The notes beneath the pieces are model-generated. The model was not told the origin of the DNA. It did not search any database and saw only the letters and a program-made list of their open reading frames with translations. Below, piece by piece: positions 5,761 to 10,433 of a DNA stretch of 13,090 nt (positions are counted from its first letter, which is position 1; every line of letters begins with the position of its first letter). The position numbers and the translations under genes are program-made. Source of the stretch: Bermanella sp041589295 (lineage in GTDB: Bacteria > Pseudomonadota > Gammaproteobacteria > Pseudomonadales > Oceanobacteraceae); the NCBI GenBank assembly GCA_041589295.1, contig JBFHVZ010000111.1, forward strand, positions 1 to 13,090, read 5' to 3'.

Positions 5761-6480
5761 CTAAAAGTCCACTTGTACCATGCCCGGTGCGGTGACTCTT
5801 GCCTTCACAATGCGGTTAGAGCGGACATTTCTTACCCTTATTTGCCGCCCCTCACGACCATCAGACAGTGCTTCGCCACCCATTTTGACGGTCATTTGCC
5901 CATTTGATGCCAGAATCACGACAGAGTCGCCTTTTTTAATCATCAAGGCTGGCTGTAACAAATACGGCGTTACCAAGGTTTTGCCCGCCACTGCGCGTTT
6001 AGATTGTTTTCCTATGACGTTTTCTTCTTTTATGAAATAACCGCTGCGTAACTTACCCAAGTCCATGCGCATGCGGCTTAAATCGTCGGCGTTGATTCTG
6101 GCGTTGCGCGAAATAGGGTGGTTAAACACCAACACCTCGGTAAAGATTTTTAAATCCACCGGCACGTTAATGGCCCAGCGATTGGGAAGGTCGCAGCTGA
6201 TTTTAATATGAGAGCGACCCAATTTAAGCGGCATGGGCACGTTGAGTTTAGGGTCGTGCTGGCAAGGGGCCAGTTCGAGCCTTGGATCAATGTAACTGAT
6301 TTGAATTCTTGGCTCGTATTCGTCCAGCTCCATATGCTGTGCAAGGGCATGCAGCTCATGGGTAAGCTTGGCCCTTAACGACTGGTGGATTTGCTCCAGC
6401 CAAGTGATTTCAGCCTGTGCCATCTGGGCTTGCAGTAGCCAAACCCCGAAGAAGATGACACCAATAAAAACTCTGTGCAT
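5761..6480 (-). CDS. flgA: Flagellar P-ring assembly chaperone FlgA
   Basis: A 239-residue periplasmic protein needed to assemble the FlgI P ring around the rod. Residues 1-23 are a Sec signal peptide with cleavage after A-Q-A before E24. The N-terminal domain has the family feature 'LGRSHIKISCDLPNRWAINVPV', with C96 likely paired to C73. The SAF-like domain runs from 'VLVFNHPISRNARINADDL' (117-134) to 'RAVAGKTLVTPYLLQP' (162-177). It is followed by the conserved end 'IKKGDSVVILASNGQMTVKMGGEAL' and 'GRQIRVRNVRSNRIVKARV'. Length is normal. It is divergent from cheV, and a sigma-54-type element lies 77 bp before the ATG. The next gene downstream, flgM, has its own promoter. No strong ribosome site is seen; an ACGAG lies very close to the start. 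Confidence 0.92.
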   Translation of the reverse strand: MHRVFIGVIFFGVWLLQAQMAQAEITWLEQIHQSLRAKLTHELHALAQHMELDEYEPRIQISYIDPRLELAPCQHDPKLNVPMPLKLGRSHIKISCDLPNRWAINVPVDLKIFTEVLVFNHPISRNARINADDLSRMRMDLGKLRSGYFIKEENVIGKQSKRAVAGKTLVTPYLLQPALMIKKGDSVVILASNGQMTVKMGGEALSDGREGRQIRVRNVRSNRIVKARVTAPGMVQVDF

Positions 6481-6556
6481 CTCGTGAAAGTGTCCTATTC
6501 TCAGATAAAGGTACAGCTGTCATGTAAATGTCAGTCAGCGCTATTTGTTAGCGACT

Positions 6557-6571
6557 GCAAGTGACATGCCG
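6557..6571 (-). promoter_or_regulatory. Candidate sigma-54 promoter of flgA
   Basis: On the minus strand CGGCAT (6571-6566), five bases, then TTGC (6560-6557) followed by A. This compares with TGGCAC-N5-TTGC of the -24/-12 consensus. The invariant GG and GC are present with correct spacing, with two mismatches in the -24 box. Predicted transcription start is near 6545, giving a leader of about 65 bases before flgA. A 5-bp dyad CGCTA/TAGCG (6539-6553) covers the predicted start. Confidence 0.6.
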
Positions 6572-6641
6572 CTGCTTTCAGGCACGGCGCTGATCACTTG
6601 CCCAATGCTGCGACGACACAGACAGGTACGCATAAGAATTC

Positions 6642-6647
6642 AGGGAG
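6642..6647 (+). promoter_or_regulatory. Ribosome binding site fixing the cheV start
   Basis: AGGGAG lies 7 bp before the ATG at 6655. The reading frame stays open upstream to a TTG at 6598, which has no such site. This supports the ATG as the true start. Confidence 0.75.
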
Positions 6648-6654
6648 TGGGCAT

Positions 6655-7587
6655 ATGGCCGGGGTACTCGACACCGTCGACCAACGAACGCAATTAGTAG
6701 GCGAAAACCGACTGGAGCTGCTGCTGTTTCGGCTAGCTGGCAAGCAGGTTTACGGTATTAATGTGTTTAAGGTAAAAGAAGTTCTACAGTGTCCTCCGTT
6801 AACCATCTTGCCAAAAAGCCATCCTGTTGTGATCGGCGTTGCGCACATCCGTTCAGGTACCATTCCCATCATGGACATGGGCCTAGCCACAGGTAATCAG
6901 ACCGTGGGTAACCCCAAAGATTGTTTCGTTATCATCACAGAATACAACGGTGCAACGCAGGGCTTTTTAGTGGCCGGCGTCGAACGCATCGTCAATATGA
7001 ACTGGGGTGACATTCATCCACCACCAAAGGGCACAGGCAAAGAGCACTATCTGACTGCCGTCACCGAAGTGGATGATCACCTAGTTGAAATCATCGACGT
7101 TGAAAAAATTCTGTCCGAAGTATCCCCCATGGAAGAAGATATCTCGGCCGATATTTTGGATACCGCGAAAAGTCAGGTGGGTGAAGCGCGCAAAGTGCTT
7201 ATTGCTGATGATTCGAAAATTGCCCGTAAACAAATTACCAAGTGTTTGGAATCTCTTGGTATTGAGGTTACGGCCAAAAATGACGGACGCGAAGCGTTGG
7301 AGCATTTACGTAGCATGTGCGACGAAGGCACTGATCCTGCGAAGTACTATGCTTTGATGATCTCTGACATCGAAATGCCCGAGATGGACGGTTACACCCT
7401 AACGACATCCGTGCGTAACGACCCGCGTATGGCCAAAATGCATATCATTTTGCACACCTCATTAAGCGGCGTGTTCAACAAAGCCATGGTGGAAAAGGTA
7501 GGCGCAAATGATTTTATCGCGAAGTTCAACCCGGATGTTTTGGGCTCCAAGGTAGCCGAACGTATCCATGAGTTGTATGGCGAATAG
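6655..7587 (+). CDS. cheV: Chemotaxis coupling protein CheV (CheW-REC fusion)
   Basis: A 310-residue cytoplasmic protein joining a CheW-like coupling domain to a response-regulator receiver. It helps link chemoreceptors to the kinase CheA, and its phosphorylation is thought to tune adaptation. The start 'MAGVLDTVDQRTQLVGENRLELLLFRL' is the usual CheV opening. The CheW part covers about residues 18-155 ('GINVFKVKEVL', 'VIGVAHIRSGTIPIMDM'). The receiver covers about 180-310: acidic pair D185-D186 ('LIADDSKIAR'), phospho-acceptor D238 ('MISDIEMPEMDG'), T268 ('LHTSLSG') and K290 ('FIAKFNPD') are all present, so it should be phosphorylatable. It is divergent from flgA and 59 bp before cheR. No convincing promoter was identified in 6481-6654 on this strand. 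Confidence 0.94.
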   Translation: MAGVLDTVDQRTQLVGENRLELLLFRLAGKQVYGINVFKVKEVLQCPPLTILPKSHPVVIGVAHIRSGTIPIMDMGLATGNQTVGNPKDCFVIITEYNGATQGFLVAGVERIVNMNWGDIHPPPKGTGKEHYLTAVTEVDDHLVEIIDVEKILSEVSPMEEDISADILDTAKSQVGEARKVLIADDSKIARKQITKCLESLGIEVTAKNDGREALEHLRSMCDEGTDPAKYYALMISDIEMPEMDGYTLTTSVRNDPRMAKMHIILHTSLSGVFNKAMVEKVGANDFIAKFNPDVLGSKVAERIHELYGE

Positions 7588-7646
7588 GTAACACACTGGA
7601 TGAAGAATGCAGTGTCAACGGTAGACCTGTTTTGGATTGATCAGGC

Positions 7647-8468
7647 ATGAGCAGTTCAACGCTGAGTAAACACGACTTTGATCTTTTTCGAAATTATCTC
7701 GAAAAAGTCTGCGGCATACTGCTGGGTGACAACAAAGATTATCTTGTGACCAGTCGTTTACGCGGCATTATCAAAGAACTTGAAATCGACACCATAGGCC
7801 AATTGGTGCCGATGATTGAGCGCGATTCCAAACTGCGAGAGCGCGTGGTGGACGCCATGACCACCAACGAAACCCTGTGGTTCCGTGACGCGCACCCGTT
7901 TGCCATTTTGGCCGACCGCATCCTGCCCGAAATTTGCGAAAAACAAAAATCGCTGGACCTTTGGTGTGCGGCTTCGTCCACCGGACAAGAGCCTTATTCC
8001 ATTAGCATGGTGATTGAAGAGTTTAAGCAGAAGAATCCGGGCAAGTTGTCCAGCGAAAAACTCATCGCCACGGATATTTCGCCCACGGCGTTAGAAGCTG
8101 CCCGCAAAGGTGAGTACGATCAACTGGCGTTGGGTCGCGGCATGCCTAAAGAACGGCTGATTCAATATTTTGATGAGCTGGAAGATGGCACGTGGAAAGT
8201 AAAAGACAATATCAGCCGACGCGTGCAATTCCGCATGCTCAACCTTCTACACAATTACTCATTGCTGGGCCGTTTTGATGTGGTGTTCTGTCGCAATGTG
8301 TTGATTTATTTTTCCTCCGAAGTCAAACAAGACATTTTGACGCGCATCCACGGCGTATTAAAACCCGGCGGCTACTTACTCTTGGGCGCTTCAGAAGCGT
8401 TGAATGGCCTGCCAGATCTATATGAGATGGTGCATTGCCACCCTGGCATTATTTACCGCAAAAAATAA
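7647..8468 (+). CDS. cheR: Chemoreceptor glutamate methyltransferase CheR
   Basis: A 273-residue S-adenosylmethionine-dependent enzyme that methylates glutamate side chains of chemoreceptors, the adaptation step opposed by CheB. The N-terminal helical domain (about 1-75) ends in 'AMTTNETLWFRD' (70-81). The SAM-binding part shows 'LWCAASSTGQEPYSISM' (105-121), 'IATDISPTALEAARKG' (140-155) and 'VVFCRNVLIYFSSEVK' (212-227). 'LKPGGYLLLGASEAL' (238-252) is the late strand-helix unit. All family landmarks and a normal length are present. There is no extra C-terminal TPR domain. The start ATG at 7647 has only a weak AGG nearby. No receptor gene is visible in the window, so its substrates are encoded elsewhere. 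It is followed directly by a tandem repeat. Confidence 0.94.
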   Translation: MSSSTLSKHDFDLFRNYLEKVCGILLGDNKDYLVTSRLRGIIKELEIDTIGQLVPMIERDSKLRERVVDAMTTNETLWFRDAHPFAILADRILPEICEKQKSLDLWCAASSTGQEPYSISMVIEEFKQKNPGKLSSEKLIATDISPTALEAARKGEYDQLALGRGMPKERLIQYFDELEDGTWKVKDNISRRVQFRMLNLLHNYSLLGRFDVVFCRNVLIYFSSEVKQDILTRIHGVLKPGGYLLLGASEALNGLPDLYEMVHCHPGIIYRKK

Positions 8469-8469
8469 C

Positions 8470-8514
8470 CCGCTTTTGCCTTTGCCGCTTTTGCCTTTGC
8501 CGCTTTTGCCTTTG
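8470..8514 (+). repeat. Three perfect 15-bp tandem repeats after cheR
   Basis: CCGCTTTTGCCTTTG occurs three times without change at 8470-8484, 8485-8499 and 8500-8514, starting one base after the cheR stop codon. The last copy joins a 7-bp stem TTGCCGC (8497-8503) with GCGGCAA (8517-8523) and a 13-base loop. No T-run follows, so it is not a standard terminator. Perfect copies suggest a recent slippage origin and possible strain-to-strain variation in number. Confidence 0.9.
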
Positions 8515-8582
8515 GTGCGGCAATGGCTCTCCTTATCAAGTCTTCATCCTCGCTTTGATTTTTGTTAAATCCCTGAAAAATA

Positions 8583-8597
8583 AGCATTTTTTATGCT
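8583..8597 (+). other. Short hairpin just upstream of the sigma-54 site
   Basis: AGCAT (8583-8587), five T, then ATGCT (8593-8597) form a 5-bp stem touching the -24 box. It may be incidental. The stretch 8515-8580 shows nothing else I can name; binding sites of the sigma-54 activator would be expected in or near it. Confidence 0.25.
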
Positions 8598-8611
8598 GGC
8601 ACAAGCGTTGC
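8597..8611 (+). promoter_or_regulatory. Sigma-54 promoter of the flgBCDE operon
   Basis: TGGCAC (8597-8602), five bases, TTGC (8608-8611), then T: a full match to the -24/-12 core TGGCAC-N5-TTGC with preferred flanking C and T. Predicted start is near 8623, about 24 bp before the flgB ATG. In polar-flagellated gammaproteobacteria this class of gene is switched on by an enhancer-binding regulator such as FleR/FlrC. Confidence 0.9.
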
Positions 8612-8646
8612 TCTATTGAGAAAACGTTTAAAAAAGGGGAAGGCAA

Positions 8647-9039
8647 ATGTCCGCACTGGGTTTTAAGAATTCCTTAGGTATTCATCCACAAGCCATGCAA
8701 TTGCGCGCCACACGGGCAGAAATTCTAGCCAACAACTTGGCCAACTCAGACACCCCCCATTTTAAAGCGCGGGACATTAACTTTAACGCGGTGTTGCAAG
8801 GCGAAAGTCAGCGTTCATTAAAAATGAATGTGACCCATGAGTCTCATCAACGTGGCGCGGTCGATACCGAATCAGAACTTCTGTATCGCAATCCCTATCA
8901 GCCAGCCATCGACGGCAACACAGTAGACAGTCAGATGGAGCAGTCGTTCTACACAGATAATGCTTTGCGTTACAACGCATCGTTTGAATTTTTAAACGGT
9001 AAATTTCGCGGTTTAAAAGGCGCACTGCGTGGTGAATAA
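8647..9039 (+). CDS. flgB: Flagellar basal-body rod protein FlgB
   Basis: A 130-residue proximal rod subunit, exported by the flagellar type III apparatus and placed between the MS ring and the rest of the rod. The N-terminus 'MQLRATRAEILANNLANSDTPHFKARDINF' (17-46) carries the axial-protein motif ANNLANSDTP. The C-terminal part 'NTVDSQMEQSFYTDNALRYNASFEFLNGKF' (91-120) is the second conserved helix region. Length is normal. A strong purine-rich ribosome site (GGGGAAGG, 8636-8643) lies 3 bp before the ATG. It is the first gene of the sigma-54 operon and is separated from flgC by 43 bp. Confidence 0.95.
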   Translation: MSALGFKNSLGIHPQAMQLRATRAEILANNLANSDTPHFKARDINFNAVLQGESQRSLKMNVTHESHQRGAVDTESELLYRNPYQPAIDGNTVDSQMEQSFYTDNALRYNASFEFLNGKFRGLKGALRGE

Positions 9040-9082
9040 CATTAATAATAATTTTAAAAATTTGAGTGCGAGGTAACCCATT

Positions 9083-9529
9083 ATGTCACTCACAAATGTT
9101 TTTAACATTGCTGGTACGGGGATGAATGCTCAGTCCATTCGTCTTAATACCACGGCCAGTAACATAGCCAACGCCGAAACCGTGAGTTCGAGCATTGAAG
9201 AAACGTATAAGGCCCGTAAGCCTTGGTTTCAAGTGTTAGAAAAACAATGGAAAGATGTGGACGGCCTAAATCGAAAACTCGATGTGCGTGCCGAAACCGG
9301 CGACGGTGTCAAAGTAGCTGCCATTGTGGAAAGTGATGCGCCGCTTAAAAAACGATTTGAGCCGCATCATCCCATGGCGGATGACGAAGGTTATGTGACC
9401 TATCCCAATGTGAATATTGTGGAAGAAATGACGGATATGATTTCCAGTTCGCGCAGTTATCAAATGAATGTGGAAATGATGAAAACCGCGAAGCAAATGT
9501 TGCAACGCACGCTGACTTTAGGCCAGTAA
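9083..9529 (+). CDS. flgC: Flagellar basal-body rod protein FlgC
   Basis: A 148-residue rod protein, second of the proximal rod set. The N-terminus 'FNIAGTGMNAQSIRLNTTASNIANAETV' (7-34) holds the axial-protein ANxxNA-type motif. The C-terminus 'YPNVNIVEEMTDMISSSRSYQMNVEMM' (106-132), then 'AKQMLQRTLTLGQ', is the classic FlgC ending that packs against the N-terminal helix. Length is normal. A GAGGT ribosome site at 9071-9075 precedes the ATG at 7 bp. It sits between flgB and flgD, with short gaps of 43 bp on each side, so the genes are surely co-transcribed. Confidence 0.95.
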   Translation: MSLTNVFNIAGTGMNAQSIRLNTTASNIANAETVSSSIEETYKARKPWFQVLEKQWKDVDGLNRKLDVRAETGDGVKVAAIVESDAPLKKRFEPHHPMADDEGYVTYPNVNIVEEMTDMISSSRSYQMNVEMMKTAKQMLQRTLTLGQ

Positions 9530-9572
9530 AACAGAGAACACATTAGGCTCCTTATACGGGAGGTAATCGAGT

Positions 9573-10361
9573 ATGTCAGGAATCAACAACGTCGGCACTT
9601 CGCAAGAAGCCTTGCAACAGTATTCGGCCGATAATCGTACTCAGAAAAAATCCAACGAACTGGGTAAAAACGAGTTTATGGAATTGCTGGTGGCCCAGCT
9701 TAATAACCAAAACCCGTTAGAGCCGCAAGACAATACCGAGTTCATTGCCCAATTAGCGCAATTCAGCACCGTGGAAAGTTTAGAGAATCTAAACGACACC
9801 GCAGGTGATATGCAGTCGGACTTGCGATCCAATCAAGCATTGCAAGCGTCCTCCATGGTTGGGCGTTCGGTGGTGGTACCTGGTCATGAATATGGCTTCT
9901 TACAAAGCGGCGATTTAATTGCGGGCTACGCAGAACTACCAGCGACATCGGCCAACGTTACCTTACAAATTAAGAGCAGCGGCGGAGCGACGTTAGAAAC
10001 CATTCCGCTTGGCGGTCACAGCTCTGGGCCGATCACCATGCGCTGGGATGGCGCTAATTTAGAAGTCGACGGCGAAATTGTTGATTTATCAAAAGTGAAT
10101 TTAAACCGCAAAGAAGTGCTACGGGATGAAAATGGCGAACCCATTTTAGACAGCAATGGCAAAACCATACGCGCGCCGTATCCACCGGGTGATTACAAGT
10201 TTGAAATAACCGCATCCATCGACAACAAAAACGAAACCCTAGCTACCGCCATGAGCGGCAAGGTCGACAGTGTCACCATAGGTGCAAACTCGACAGTGAC
10301 CTTGAACCTAGCAGGTGGCACGAAAGCCTCCATGTCGGATGTGAAACAAATTTTGGAATAA
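9573..10361 (+). CDS. flgD: Flagellar hook cap / scaffolding protein FlgD, with an enlarged loop
   Basis: A 262-residue protein that caps the growing hook and guides FlgE polymerisation. The N-terminal export and core region 'LGKNEFMELLVAQLNNQNPLEPQDNTEFIAQLAQFSTVE' (30-68) is canonical. Beta domains follow: 'MVGRSVVVPG' (95-104) begins the Tudor-like part, and 'ITMRWDG' (154-160) to 'PPGDYKFEITA' (204-214) belongs to the Ig-like part. In ordinary FlgD about ten residues join WDG to the PGxY strand; here there are 43, including 'LRDENGEPILDSNGKTIR', so the protein is longer than the usual 220-235 residues. AGGAG-like sequence (GGGAGGT, 9559-9565) precedes the start at 7 bp. The gene is intact and in the normal place. 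The insertion may match the unusual FlgE downstream. Confidence 0.93.
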   Translation: MSGINNVGTSQEALQQYSADNRTQKKSNELGKNEFMELLVAQLNNQNPLEPQDNTEFIAQLAQFSTVESLENLNDTAGDMQSDLRSNQALQASSMVGRSVVVPGHEYGFLQSGDLIAGYAELPATSANVTLQIKSSGGATLETIPLGGHSSGPITMRWDGANLEVDGEIVDLSKVNLNRKEVLRDENGEPILDSNGKTIRAPYPPGDYKFEITASIDNKNETLATAMSGKVDSVTIGANSTVTLNLAGGTKASMSDVKQILE

Positions 10362-10433
10362 TTTTTTTAACAGACAAACGCATTCAATACGACTCCTAAC
10401 ACGAGCAAGAACGAACAACACGAGGAAAGCATC

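Noticed and set aside
5719..6040. Plus-strand open frames antisense to flgA
   Set aside because: flgA is unmistakable on the minus strand; these have no ribosome site or family likeness.
6575..6594. CAGGCACGGCGCTGATC as a plus-strand sigma-54 promoter for cheV
   Set aside because: The -24-like GGCAC is present, but there is no GC at the required distance for the -12 box.
8435..8677. Open frame across the tandem repeat encoding RFCLC repeats
   Set aside because: It overlaps the cheR end and the flgB start out of frame, has no ribosome site, and the sigma-54 promoter lies inside it; the repeat happens to be a multiple of three so it stays open.
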